Below the pieces are notes generated by a model, which saw only the letters and a program-made list of their open reading frames with translations, was not told the DNA's origin and did not search any database. Of a stretch of 64,000 bases of DNA, positions 51,261-60,025 are shown one piece after another. Every line of letters starts with the position of its first letter. Position 1 is the stretch's first letter. Origin of the DNA: CAVYXZ01 sp965223835 (lineage in GTDB: Bacteria; Chloroflexota; Anaerolineae; Aggregatilineales; Phototrophicaceae); NCBI GenBank assembly GCA_965223835.1, contig OZ245022.1, positions 62,001 through 126,000 on the forward strand, written 5' to 3'. The position numbers and the translations under genes were made by a program.

Positions 51261-52058
51261 ATGTTGCGTCAAACCTGGAGATTTTTCGCGCTCACCTTCA
51301 CCATTTCGTGGCTACTCTGGCTACCCGCAGTGTTGCGTTCCAATGGGGTTGAACTGCCTGAAACCGTCGGCTTATTTGGCATGTTTGCAGTGTTAGGTCC
51401 GACGATTGCGGCCTTTGTCCTCGTCGCAAGCGAAACGGGTTTTGCTGGTGTCAAACAGTTGGCTAAACGTGCCATCGCCCTGAATTTCAATAAGTGGTGG
51501 CTCGTGCCTACAATTGTTTTACCCCCAGCCATAACGCTGGTGACATTAGCGATCCTGACGGGAACCGGTAATCTTGCTGGATTGCCCGATTGGACACCGC
51601 CTTCGATCATAAGTGCCCTGACAACATTTCTAATCATTCTGTTTATCGGCGGTGGCCTCGAAGAATTTGGATGGCGGGGATATGCACTGGATCGCTTGCA
51701 GCAGGGATCGAATGCCCTGGTTGCCAGTTTACTACTGGGGTTGGTCTGGGGCCTCTGGCACTTGCCGTTGCACTTTATCAGCACGACGACCCAATTTCAT
51801 ATCCCAGTCTGGCAATTTATCTTGCGCACTATGGTCGCCGCAATTCTGTACACCTGGCTGTATAACAACACCAACGGCAGCCTACTGATCGCCATTCTCT
51901 TCCATGCCATTAACAATACATCGTCCGCCCTGGTGCCGCCTTTCTTTGTGACCGAAGTTGGGCGATGGACCTCGTTTGCTGTATTGGTCGTTGTCGTCAT
52001 GGCAGTAGTTAGCATATGGAACTGGAAAACACTGCGAAGAAACGGCCTCAGTCCTTAG
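51261..52058 (+). CDS. CPBP-family intramembrane glutamic protease (Abi/CAAX-like)
   Basis: A 265-aa membrane protease. All three motifs of the family are present: EEFGWRGYAL (catalytic Glu pair and Arg) near residue 133, LVWGLWHLPLHF (His) near 160, and FHAINNTSSAL (His/Asn) near 214. There are about seven membrane helices. Family members cleave prenylated proteins or bacteriocin-like peptides, or confer self-immunity to bacteriocins. No bacteriocin gene is visible nearby. GGGGATAAC precedes the ATG. Confidence 0.85.
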   Translation: MLRQTWRFFALTFTISWLLWLPAVLRSNGVELPETVGLFGMFAVLGPTIAAFVLVASETGFAGVKQLAKRAIALNFNKWWLVPTIVLPPAITLVTLAILTGTGNLAGLPDWTPPSIISALTTFLIILFIGGGLEEFGWRGYALDRLQQGSNALVASLLLGLVWGLWHLPLHFISTTTQFHIPVWQFILRTMVAAILYTWLYNNTNGSLLIAILFHAINNTSSALVPPFFVTEVGRWTSFAVLVVVVMAVVSIWNWKTLRRNGLSP

Positions 52059-52190
52059 ATGAAATTGTAACGTAAAATGTCGGCAACAAAACACGGATTA
52101 GTTGCTTCATTTTTTTGGGGTGATTCTGAGATCTTCCCGGTTTGACTGGATGTTCTTTGTAAGGCAGCGCGAACCCATGAAATGCTCATA

Positions 52191-54386
52191 TCATTCCGCT
52201 TCGATATTCAACAAATCGTCATCCTCTTCCGCATTGCGCACAAAGAGGATGGTTCCCATGCCATCAGTGAATGATTTAATCTCATCACAATAGTCGTCGA
52301 TGGTCTCATTTTCGGGTATGGGAATCCCGACGAGCGTTAAATCAGTTTGGCCGCTTTGCTCGGCAATAATTGAGTAGACCTTACCATCCATTGCCGGATC
52401 AACGATAACAATGGGTTCAGCATCAACCCGAATGGTGACTAGCAAACGTTTCATATAGTCCAAAATGCCGACTTTCGCCTCTTCGGTATCAGTAATTCGC
52501 AATATTCGAATCTTAGCATTTTGCCAGGTTATGTGTTGTTGAATGAGATGCGCGAATAAAATCATCAGGTCCGCATTGCCGCCGCGACCTTGCCACCAGA
52601 CATCAATCTGCGTATGGTTACCATAGCCGCGCTCGTCGTGATATTTCAATAGCAAAACCGACTTGTCAAGCATAGTAAAGTCATTCATCAGTAAAAGTTG
52701 ATCGCGGAGATTACCACTCCACCCGATCAACACCATATTTGCCTCGAGGCTACCAATACCATAAGCCTGAATAACGGTTAGTGCGCCTATCCTGAAATCA
52801 GGTACGATGTCAACCTCGCCAAACGCTTTCATACCAGTTTCGTCAATGAAATTTTTGATGTGTTTGTTGGCGAGTTCCCGCATCCGTTGATTGTTTTCGT
52901 CTCGTATATCGCCGATCATAAATTGAAACAACGTGACAATCCCTTGTCCTCGGCTCAACCAATCCGCCACCTGGGTTAGATGCTGACGGTTATAGGGTTG
53001 GCCGGTAAAAACCATGATGTTGGGACGCCAGTTTCGGACATGTTGCGTTTGGGTTTCCAGGTTGAGTAAGGCGAAACGCGCTAACGCAATCCACACACCG
53101 CTGCGGACATCGCCCCACGTACGTTGAATACGACGCTGCTGCAAGTAGAAGAAAACGCCGTAACTCACGATGATAGCGATAATTGTGGCCGCGGGATTGA
53201 TCAAGAACATCGCCCCATAACACCCCAGCGCTCCTAAAAGTGAGACATACCAGGGAATTTTGAATCGCGGTCGAAAACTGGGATTGCCAACAACTTTTTC
53301 AACCGCTGCCGCCAGGTTAACCATGCCATAGGTGTTTAAAAAGAACATGGTGATGATGGGCGCGACCGCATTGAGATCACCGCTCCATATTGTGATAAAA
53401 GCAATCACGCCAGTGATAAGCACTGCAACCCGTGGCTCAGTTGGGCTACCCAGACGATTTCCCAACCAGCGTGGCACAATCGAATCAAAGGCTACGGCTT
53501 GCAAAGTTCGCGGTGCTGCCAGAACGCTGCCTAAAGCCGAAGACAGCGTACTCGCCCATACGCCAGCAAGAATGAGAACCGGCCAGTAAGCAATGCGTTC
53601 CATCGCAAGGCTGTCGTTAATGAGTTGTTCCGGGGTACTGGTAAAGGCAAGCACAATGGCTACGGCGAAATAAGTGATGGCGGTAACGATAATTGACGCG
53701 ATTGTTCCCAGTGGAATGCTTTTGCTTGGGTCTTTTAAATCGCCCGATAAGCTCGTCCCGACTTCGATCCCCGTAACAGCCGGGAAAAATACGGCAAATA
53801 CTCCCCAGAAAGTGATGCCCGCCGTGTAATTTGGGGTGAGTACCGGTTCCTCCGAAAAACCTGTGCCTAAACCGCCGAGAAAGAATGAAACAAGGGAGGC
53901 AATTAAGATAGCCAGGATCCCAAATTGAATTTTCAGGGCGAAATCTGCGCCAATATAACCGATCGTGACGAACACAAAGGTGACTACGGTTGCAATAACT
54001 CTGGGGTCAATCGCCTGGAACAGTTCGAAATGACTAATGGTCTCGGTAAAACCGATGATATAGAAGGCGACCGACATCGCCTGCGACAGGTACAGCGGGA
54101 TACCAATTGCCCCGCCAATTTCGAGGCCAAGAGATCTTGAAATTAAATAATAGTTCCCACCGCCCTTCACCTTGAGGTTAGTCGCAATGGCGGATAAGGA
54201 GAGTCCGGTCAGAAAAGAAATCAGATTTGCGATAGCGATTATCACGAGTGCGCTCCACAACCCTGTTTGACCAACGACCCATCCAATTCGCAGGAACAAA
54301 ATCAGACCCAAAATAGTAAGAATATTGGGAGTGAATACGCCTGCAAAAGTGCCAAAGCGTTTTGTGTCAGGTGTAGAAGCTGTCAT
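52191..54386 (-). CDS. SLC12-like cation-chloride/amino-acid cotransporter
   Basis: A 731-aa membrane transporter of the APC superfamily, closest in layout to bacterial Na-K-Cl cotransporter (SLC12) proteins. Twelve helices fill residues ~15-440, starting GTFAGVFTPNILTILGLILFLRIGWVVGQ, with KVKGGGNYYLISRSLGLEIGGAIGIPLYL in helix 3. A ~300-residue soluble C-domain follows (RPNIMVFTGQP, MVLIGWSGN, TLVGIPIPE), typical of the cotransporter branch. Ion selectivity is not readable. I use the ATG at 54386; the upstream frame to 54413 has no better site. The leader (54387-54560) shows a GC-rich hairpin near 54484 but I could not match a known riboswitch. Confidence 0.8.
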   Translation of the reverse strand: MTASTPDTKRFGTFAGVFTPNILTILGLILFLRIGWVVGQTGLWSALVIIAIANLISFLTGLSLSAIATNLKVKGGGNYYLISRSLGLEIGGAIGIPLYLSQAMSVAFYIIGFTETISHFELFQAIDPRVIATVVTFVFVTIGYIGADFALKIQFGILAILIASLVSFFLGGLGTGFSEEPVLTPNYTAGITFWGVFAVFFPAVTGIEVGTSLSGDLKDPSKSIPLGTIASIIVTAITYFAVAIVLAFTSTPEQLINDSLAMERIAYWPVLILAGVWASTLSSALGSVLAAPRTLQAVAFDSIVPRWLGNRLGSPTEPRVAVLITGVIAFITIWSGDLNAVAPIITMFFLNTYGMVNLAAAVEKVVGNPSFRPRFKIPWYVSLLGALGCYGAMFLINPAATIIAIIVSYGVFFYLQQRRIQRTWGDVRSGVWIALARFALLNLETQTQHVRNWRPNIMVFTGQPYNRQHLTQVADWLSRGQGIVTLFQFMIGDIRDENNQRMRELANKHIKNFIDETGMKAFGEVDIVPDFRIGALTVIQAYGIGSLEANMVLIGWSGNLRDQLLLMNDFTMLDKSVLLLKYHDERGYGNHTQIDVWWQGRGGNADLMILFAHLIQQHITWQNAKIRILRITDTEEAKVGILDYMKRLLVTIRVDAEPIVIVDPAMDGKVYSIIAEQSGQTDLTLVGIPIPENETIDDYCDEIKSFTDGMGTILFVRNAEEDDDLLNIEAE

Positions 54387-54560
54387 AAGCAATGTGACCT
54401 CTTTGCAAAGCATTATCGGCAGTCAATCGTCATTAAACGATTTTTTCTGACAAAATCAGGGGATTATTGCGAGACCTGCATGCTACGGGGGGTGTGCTGC
54501 ACCCGGTAGTAACGGTTGCAGAATAGCGTACTTTGCTATTTTGGGCCAATCGGGACAGGC

Positions 54561-55613
54561 TCATAACCTGTACTGATTGATCGCCCAACCATCCACCCGC
54601 CTCAACAATTCCGCCCGCACGTCCGGCGCAATAAACGCTGACTCAATCGCATTACGCGTGAAGCCTATCAGATCGGCCTCACTGAACCCAAGCTGGTGCG
54701 CAATCATATACTCGCGGCCAATTGTCGTACACATTTGTACCGGATCGTCGGTACACAGCGCCACTGGAATCCCATGTTCAACAAATTGACGTACCGGATG
54801 TTCCTCGTAAGACAATGCCGCCCCCAAAATCACGTTGCACGTCAGCGAACATTCCACCGTCACCCCGCTTTTGGCGACCAGTTCCAACAAATACGGATGA
54901 TACCCGGCATGCGTCGCATGACCTAACCGCTTTATCCCTGGCATCTCTAAAGACGCTGCGATATTTGCCGGGGACACCTCGCCGACATGCACCGTGATAC
55001 CCAATCCTGCTGCTGCCAGCCGCTCCGCAATCGGGTAAATCGCCGGCCAATCGGCCTCAGTATGATACGGCTTGTACAGGAAATCCACGCCAAAAATATC
55101 GTCACCTGCCCGGTCAATACACATCTGAATCATTCGCTCTAACCGTTCCGGCTCCCAAAATAGCATCAGCAACGGGATCGCCGCTGCCCGAAAGTTTGGA
55201 TATTGCACCCGCACCCGTCGTTCGGCTTCTCGGAACAATGCCATAAAATCTGGTCGCTCCTCATAATCCTTGCCAAACCGCACCTCGACCAGCACAGCAC
55301 CGTCCGCCGCCGCTTCTTGCAGCAAATCCACTACTCGCTCAATGAAGTTTTCCGAACTCACATCCGCTGCGGGTGGTGCCGGGAATTCCGATGAAATATG
55401 CCGCAACCGCATGTAACCCGGCGGTTCACTTTGCATGAGTTTCGTGCACCATTGCTGAAAATTGAATGGTTGGCGACCATCGCGCCGCGCCAGCACCCGG
55501 TCCAACCGCGATGACCACTCCGCATGGATATGAATATCGGCTTTGGGCAGCCGCGCAATCGGCGGCGTAATCGGGATGTCTGCCAGCGGTTTAATTACAT
55601 GTGAGTTCGCCAT
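54561..55613 (-). CDS. Adenosine deaminase-family metal-dependent deaminase
   Basis: A 350-aa enzyme of the adenosine/AMP deaminase family. Zinc and catalytic motifs are visible: PKADIHIHAEW (HxH) near residue 29, HVGEV (the HAGE motif) near 204, RLGHATH (catalytic His) near 232, and CTDDP (Asp pair) near 290. Its ~350-aa length fits ADA or adenine-deaminase types; LVEVRFGKDYEER in the middle is usual for the family. Substrate could be adenosine, adenine or a modified adenosine. A nucleoside deoxyribosyltransferase-like gene lies nearby. ATG at 55613 has AGGTGG upstream. Confidence 0.85.
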   Translation of the reverse strand: MANSHVIKPLADIPITPPIARLPKADIHIHAEWSSRLDRVLARRDGRQPFNFQQWCTKLMQSEPPGYMRLRHISSEFPAPPAADVSSENFIERVVDLLQEAAADGAVLVEVRFGKDYEERPDFMALFREAERRVRVQYPNFRAAAIPLLMLFWEPERLERMIQMCIDRAGDDIFGVDFLYKPYHTEADWPAIYPIAERLAAAGLGITVHVGEVSPANIAASLEMPGIKRLGHATHAGYHPYLLELVAKSGVTVECSLTCNVILGAALSYEEHPVRQFVEHGIPVALCTDDPVQMCTTIGREYMIAHQLGFSEADLIGFTRNAIESAFIAPDVRAELLRRVDGWAINQYRL

Positions 55614-55734
55614 GATTTCCACCTAATTTCGCAAGAACTCACAGCATACCCTAAATCGTCAGTCCACAGCGAACCAGAATTTCGCGTCACGGGGCATCCA
55701 TCGCTATAATGATGCTGAATACGGGGAGCCAACT

Positions 55735-56379
55735 ATGCGAATTATTGATCTCAGCCTGCCGCTACGTCACGGGATGCGCGGCGTTGTCTTTGAGCAAAAC
55801 ACCACGATTGAAAAAAATGGCTACAACACGTCCAATCTCATTCTCTACAGCCACGCCGGAACCCACATGGATGCGCCGCTGCATTTTGTAGCGAATGCCC
55901 GCACCATTGACCATGTAGATTTAACCAGAACTGTAGGACCAGCCCACGTGCTTAATCTGACGCACAAAGCCCCGCACAGCCTCATCACCGTTGCCGATGT
56001 TGAACCATATGCTGAGCGTATCCAACCCCAGAGTCGCATCTTGCTGCGCACCGATTGGGACCAACATGCCGAATCAGAGGATTATCGCACGCATTTTCCG
56101 CGCATCTCGCTTGAACTGGCGCAGTGGTTGGTCAATAAAGAAGTCTGGTTGGTGGGGGTACAAACACCGTCAGTGGCGTCGGTCCGCCCGGAAGATCGCC
56201 AGGAGTTAACGGATGTACACCAAACGTTGCTCAACGCCGAGATCGTAATTGTCGAGAGCCTGGCGAATTTGCACCAGTTACAACAAACTGAGGTCTTCTT
56301 CATCGCCCTACCACTCAAATTAGCCGGAATTGACGGCTCGCCCGTCCGCCCCATTGCCATTGAAAACCTTTCTCGCTGA
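55735..56379 (+). CDS. Cyclase-family protein (kynurenine formamidase-like)
   Basis: A 214-aa metal-dependent hydrolase of the cyclase/arylformamidase family. The signature HAGTHMDAPLHF is at residues 41-52, and the closing FFIALPLKLAGIDGSPVRPIAI matches the family end. Members hydrolyse N-formylkynurenine or similar amides; no other tryptophan-breakdown gene is present. It is followed 9 nt later by the dehydrogenase gene, each with a good ribosome-binding site, so the pair forms an operon. It diverges from the deaminase gene. Confidence 0.85.
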   Translation: MRIIDLSLPLRHGMRGVVFEQNTTIEKNGYNTSNLILYSHAGTHMDAPLHFVANARTIDHVDLTRTVGPAHVLNLTHKAPHSLITVADVEPYAERIQPQSRILLRTDWDQHAESEDYRTHFPRISLELAQWLVNKEVWLVGVQTPSVASVRPEDRQELTDVHQTLLNAEIVIVESLANLHQLQQTEVFFIALPLKLAGIDGSPVRPIAIENLSR

Positions 56380-56388
56380 GGAGCCACC

Positions 56389-57447
56389 ATGCAATCCTAC
56401 AAAATAGCCGTGTTGCCAGGAGATGGCATCGGTAAAGAGATCATGCCCCAGGCCATCAAGGTCTTGAACACTGCTGCCGAAGCCTCCGGCCAATTCCAGC
56501 TCGAGACGACCGCATTCCCCTGGGGGGCGGAACATTTCCTGGAAACCGGCGTCATCATGCCCCCGGATGCGCTGGACATTCTGCGGCCATTTGCTGCCAT
56601 CTATTTCGTCGCTGGCGGTCATCCCGATGTCACGGATTACCGGTCGTCGTGGGAGTTTGTGTTCATCATCCGCAAAGGCTTCAAGCAGTACGTCAACGTG
56701 CGCCCCGTCAAATCCTATGCCGGTGTCGATACCTTCTTGACCTATGCTGGCGACATCGACTTTGTGATTGTGCGTGAAAACAGCGAAGGTGAATATGCGG
56801 GGCCGGGTGGTAATGTGCATGTGGGCTTCAACAACGAACTGGCGCTGCAAACCAGCGTTTTTACCCGTGAAGGTGTAGAGCGCATCGCCCGCTATGCCTT
56901 TGAACTGGCCCGCACCCGCCGCAATCGCGTGACCAACATCACCAAATCCAACGCGCTGCTGCATGGGCTGGTTTTCTGGGACAAAATCGTCGAGGAAGTA
57001 AGCCATGACTATCCCGATGTGGAGTACAGCATACTATTGGTTGATGCCGCGACGATGCGTTTCGTTCAGAATCCTGGCTTCTTCGACGTAATCGTCACCA
57101 CCAACATGTACGGCGACATCCTCAGCGACCTCGGCGGCGCGATGGTTGGCAGCGTGGGACTGAGTGCCAGCGGCAACATCAATCCCGAAGGCGAATTTCC
57201 CTCGATGTATGAGCCAGTTCATGGGACCGCGCCCGATATTGCCGGACAGGGTATCGCCAATCCCATCGGCACAATTCTGTCGGGTGCCTTGATGCTTCGT
57301 GATCTCGGCCAACCGGAGGCCGCCGCCAGCATCCAGAACGCCGTCGCCAGCGTCCTTCAATCTGGCATCAAAACCGGCGATCTCGGCGGTAGTGCTAAAA
57401 CGGCTGAAGTGGGCGCCGCCATTTGTGAGGCTATCCGTCAAACGTGA
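56389..57447 (+). CDS. Tartrate/D-malate dehydrogenase-like beta-decarboxylating dehydrogenase
   Basis: A 352-aa member of the isocitrate/isopropylmalate dehydrogenase family. It opens YKIAVLPGDGIGKEIMPQA. VNVRPVKSY holds the substrate-binding Arg, FVIVRENSEGEYAG the ENSEGEY motif, NITKSNALLHGLVFWD the catalytic Lys, and FDVIVTTNMYGDILSDLGGAMVGSVGLSASGNI the metal Asp cluster. HGTAPDIAGQGIANPIG closes it. The overall pattern is closest to the tartrate dehydrogenase/decarboxylase or D-malate group rather than LeuB, but the AGGHPDVTDYRSSW stretch is unusual, so the substrate may be another 2-hydroxy acid. Confidence 0.8.
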   Translation: MQSYKIAVLPGDGIGKEIMPQAIKVLNTAAEASGQFQLETTAFPWGAEHFLETGVIMPPDALDILRPFAAIYFVAGGHPDVTDYRSSWEFVFIIRKGFKQYVNVRPVKSYAGVDTFLTYAGDIDFVIVRENSEGEYAGPGGNVHVGFNNELALQTSVFTREGVERIARYAFELARTRRNRVTNITKSNALLHGLVFWDKIVEEVSHDYPDVEYSILLVDAATMRFVQNPGFFDVIVTTNMYGDILSDLGGAMVGSVGLSASGNINPEGEFPSMYEPVHGTAPDIAGQGIANPIGTILSGALMLRDLGQPEAAASIQNAVASVLQSGIKTGDLGGSAKTAEVGAAICEAIRQT

Positions 57448-57518
57448 AAATGATCTCTCCACGCAACCGCGTTGCATCCCTGTGGGACAGCAATCAATTG
57501 GAACTTATAGGGACTATG

Positions 57519-57941
57519 TCAGGGTTGATTAGCCTGTACATAAACCTGCAAATAGGCTTCAAGCTCAGCCAGTGATCGCACCAGTTTGTTCAGGGAACAC
57601 TCAATCATGAGGTTGACCACCTGGTTGGTAAATGACAGCCGCATATCGGTATATATCCCCACCAGATGCTTGCCCCGTGCATACGCATAGCCCAGTTCCC
57701 AGGCCGTGCCGTCATCAACCTCCACCCCGTTGAGATTGGCAATCACGATGGTGGCATCATCAATGGCCTGGACATCAACCTTGAAGATCGTCTCGATGGT
57801 TGGGTTGTCTTTGATAAGCTCCTTGCCATCGCGGTGCGGCAAAAAGGTCGTCAGACCAGCTTCTGCCGCACAGGCTTCAATCTGTTCATCAAACCAGCGC
57901 TCACCCTCATTGAACAAAGGACCGGCGATATATGCCCGCAT
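57519..57941 (-). CDS. Nucleoside 2-deoxyribosyltransferase-like protein
   Basis: A 140-aa protein of the nucleoside 2-deoxyribosyltransferase family. It opens MRAYIAGPLFNEGERWFDEQI (the substrate-binding Gly-Pro), then ATIVIANLNGVEVDDGTAWELGYAYARGKHLVGIYTD with the catalytic Glu in TAWELGYA. Members exchange bases on deoxynucleosides or hydrolyse dNMPs (DNPH1-like). GGGAGG lies just upstream of the ATG. It may serve purine salvage along with the deaminase 2 kb away. Confidence 0.85.
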   Translation of the reverse strand: MRAYIAGPLFNEGERWFDEQIEACAAEAGLTTFLPHRDGKELIKDNPTIETIFKVDVQAIDDATIVIANLNGVEVDDGTAWELGYAYARGKHLVGIYTDMRLSFTNQVVNLMIECSLNKLVRSLAELEAYLQVYVQANQP

Positions 57942-58033
57942 ATTTCCTCCCGTTATTCATCTGCTGTACTTTGCTACACTATCAGAACCAGCAGCACCCT
58001 GCCATCACAGATGCAACCATACAGGAGATGTAA

Positions 58034-58171
58034 CCCAGAGATCGGGCGGTCAAAATCTACCAACCGGACCAAAGCGAACCCACCATCGAACGCGATGCGC
58101 TGACCTTCGCCGGACTGCCGGGCTTGTTGATCCCGTTGAAAGTGGTCTTTGCCAAGTTGGGCGAGAAATAA
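58034..58171 (+). pseudogene. Uma2 family nuclease remnant (C-terminus only)
   Basis: The plus-strand frame from 58034 to the stop at 58169-58171 reads RDRAVKIYQPDQSEPTIERDALTFAGLPGLLIPLKVVFAKLG. This matches the C-terminus of Uma2 (DUF820) restriction-like nucleases (VYRPDQ..L...GFxLPL..IF). The catalytic N-terminal part is missing: a stop precedes the frame and no start exists. It is a scar of a deleted gene. Confidence 0.7.
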
Positions 58172-58203
58172 ATCAATCTATAGTGATATTGTAGAGTATA
58201 TTG

Positions 58204-59376
58204 ATGCAATCAGCAAATTTCACAATAAAGGGATTAGTCCTGATCTGTGTTCTGATTGTTGTTTTATTGCATCAAGGTACTTCCTTTAGCAATAACACTA
58301 CTCAGGACACTGGTACCGTTATTATCCCTATTATGGAGCTGAAACATAAAAGTATAGTCCATGGGTTGGCGTGGAGCAATGATGGCAAAATCTTGGCTAC
58401 CAGTAGCGGATACGATTCAATTACCATCTGGGAAGTTTCGGACGCGCAAGTCCAGAGCACATTTAGTGGATTCAATGCACAAGTAACAGCGATTGCTTGG
58501 CATCCGAACCAATCACAGTTGACTGCCTCATTCGGTGGGACCACCAGCCAGATTGTTCTCTTAGACATAAGTGCCGAAGAACCTAACTTGGCACTTCAAG
58601 CTGATCGCAAGGCAGTAGGTGAACTTCTCTGGTCGTCGGATGGAACTCGACTTGCGAGTTCTGGTTTCGCTATAAACGAGCGAAACGGAGGGCTAATTAA
58701 CATATGGTCCATCCCATCTGGACAATTACTGGCTTCACTAACCAGTATTGGGCAGAAAGCTGCGCTAAATGAGGATTTAGAATATGTTTCCATAGCACCT
58801 GCCACCGAGTCTCCTCATGTATTTCCTATCGACTTCCCTGGTAAAATTGAAATACCTCGGATTTCTCAGGAAGTATTTTGGAGACCTAATAGTAATGAAC
58901 TTGTAACCCTTGACTGGGACAATACAATCCGAATGTGGGCAGCGGACAACACCATTGATCCTCTTAATATGTTCAAATTAGAAGACCCAGTAGGTGGAAT
59001 GGCATGGAATGGAGATGGCACAAAACTAGCGATAACCACAAATAATTATGTTACTGGAGAAAGCAGATTACTAATACTAGATAATCTCCTTACACCGATA
59101 ACATCTTTCAGCCCCCCACAAAGTAACCACGAAATACGCAGCGGAACTTTGGAGACGGTATGGCACGCTTCAGGTGACTATGTTGTCATGAACGGAGGCC
59201 TAAAGCGTAATGGTAATGATGAGATAGAATGGGTGTTTGATGCCACAAATGGGCTTCTAATGGCAACCCTTTTTCATCCAGCTAACATTACTGCGACTGC
59301 ATGGCAACCAAATGGGAATCTACTTGCTACGAGTTCAATTGACGGTGTTGTACGTATATGGGATGTATTGAAATAG
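58204..59376 (+). CDS. Exported WD40-repeat protein
   Basis: A 390-aa protein with an N-terminal hydrophobic stretch (KGLVLICVLIVVLLHQGTSF) acting as signal peptide or anchor, followed by about seven degenerate WD40 units forming one propeller: HGLAWSNDGKILATSSGYDSITIWE, ITAIAWHPNQ, WSSDGTRLASSG, GGMAWNGDGTKLAI, and LLATSSIDGVVRIWDV at the end. Likely a binding platform outside the cell membrane. The gene is AT-richer than its surroundings. The start is the ATG at 58204; a TTG one codon earlier is also possible. The gap to 59557 (about 180 nt) shows no gene. Confidence 0.7.
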   Translation: MQSANFTIKGLVLICVLIVVLLHQGTSFSNNTTQDTGTVIIPIMELKHKSIVHGLAWSNDGKILATSSGYDSITIWEVSDAQVQSTFSGFNAQVTAIAWHPNQSQLTASFGGTTSQIVLLDISAEEPNLALQADRKAVGELLWSSDGTRLASSGFAINERNGGLINIWSIPSGQLLASLTSIGQKAALNEDLEYVSIAPATESPHVFPIDFPGKIEIPRISQEVFWRPNSNELVTLDWDNTIRMWAADNTIDPLNMFKLEDPVGGMAWNGDGTKLAITTNNYVTGESRLLILDNLLTPITSFSPPQSNHEIRSGTLETVWHASGDYVVMNGGLKRNGNDEIEWVFDATNGLLMATLFHPANITATAWQPNGNLLATSSIDGVVRIWDVLK

Positions 59377-59556
59377 TTGACCGATAAAATCTGAAGATAA
59401 AATATACAAAGTGCCCAAAAGCATCAAGCAGAGGTAAGTGGTGCTTGCGAGATGCGTAAAATAGAATACGCGTATTCCCACCATACTCGATTTTTTGCTA
59501 TACTTTTTTACGATAATATCTCATGAGCGCTTCCAGATTCTGTTTAAGATCAGATT

Positions 59557-59964
59557 TCAACCCGTCTTTAAATTTTTTCTAAATTCGAGTGCTGGTCGGA
59601 TGATCGCTTCGTCATCATTTTTATCAATTCCAGCTACAACCTGTTCATCAATATCAGAATGTCCTAACTCAGGTTCATCAGGCCAAATAGCCCAATATCC
59701 CCCCAAACTTTCACGGTATGTTTCGCCGACATAACATACCGCGCCAAAAAGTAACGCTGTGTCGGTTTCACTCTGGGTGATTTCGTATGTTTCATATCTT
59801 GACAATAGCCATTCGCCAACAATCTCGAGTGACTTAGGCGAATAATCCAGCTTTTCCCTGATTGGCGCGGAAAATGACGCCCGAAAGTAGTCAATCGCGG
59901 CCCGGCGTTCTGGGTCTCGCTCCGTGTCAATTTTGTATTCAGGTTGGTCTTCCGGCATATTCAT
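59557..59964 (-). CDS. Unknown small protein
   Basis: A 135-aa acidic soluble protein: RAAIDYFRASFSAPIREKLDYSPKSLEIVGEWLLSRYE, then LLFGAVCYVGETYRESLGGYWAIWPDE. The SLxxVxxWLLxRY and AxYVGETxRxxLGGxW pattern belongs to a family of small proteins, some in immunity or contact-toxin contexts, but I cannot name it. GGGGAG lies 7 nt before the ATG at 59964, so the longer frame to 59982 is not used. It lies just outside the insertion sequence (62 nt from its left end). Confidence 0.5.
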   Translation of the reverse strand: MNMPEDQPEYKIDTERDPERRAAIDYFRASFSAPIREKLDYSPKSLEIVGEWLLSRYETYEITQSETDTALLFGAVCYVGETYRESLGGYWAIWPDEPELGHSDIDEQVVAGIDKNDDEAIIRPALEFRKNLKTG

Positions 59965-60019
59965 GCAATCGCTCCCCATCACTCAAACAGGAAATCACCA
60001 AAAAGTTCGACACTGATGA

Positions 60020-60025
60020 TAGTCA
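60020..60025. repeat. 6-bp target-site duplication, left copy
   Basis: TAGTCA at 60020-60025 directly precedes the left terminal repeat of the insertion sequence; the same TAGTCA is at 61756-61761 after the right end. Confidence 0.8.

Noticed and set aside
54387..54560. Possible c-di-AMP (ydaO-type) riboswitch before the SLC12-like transporter
   Set aside because: The leader has a GC-rich hairpin near 54484-54515 but I could not find the conserved ydaO core segments.
56320..57006. 228-codon minus-strand frame
   Set aside because: Lies wholly opposite the tartrate-dehydrogenase-like gene, whose motifs are clear; no recognisable protein on the minus strand.
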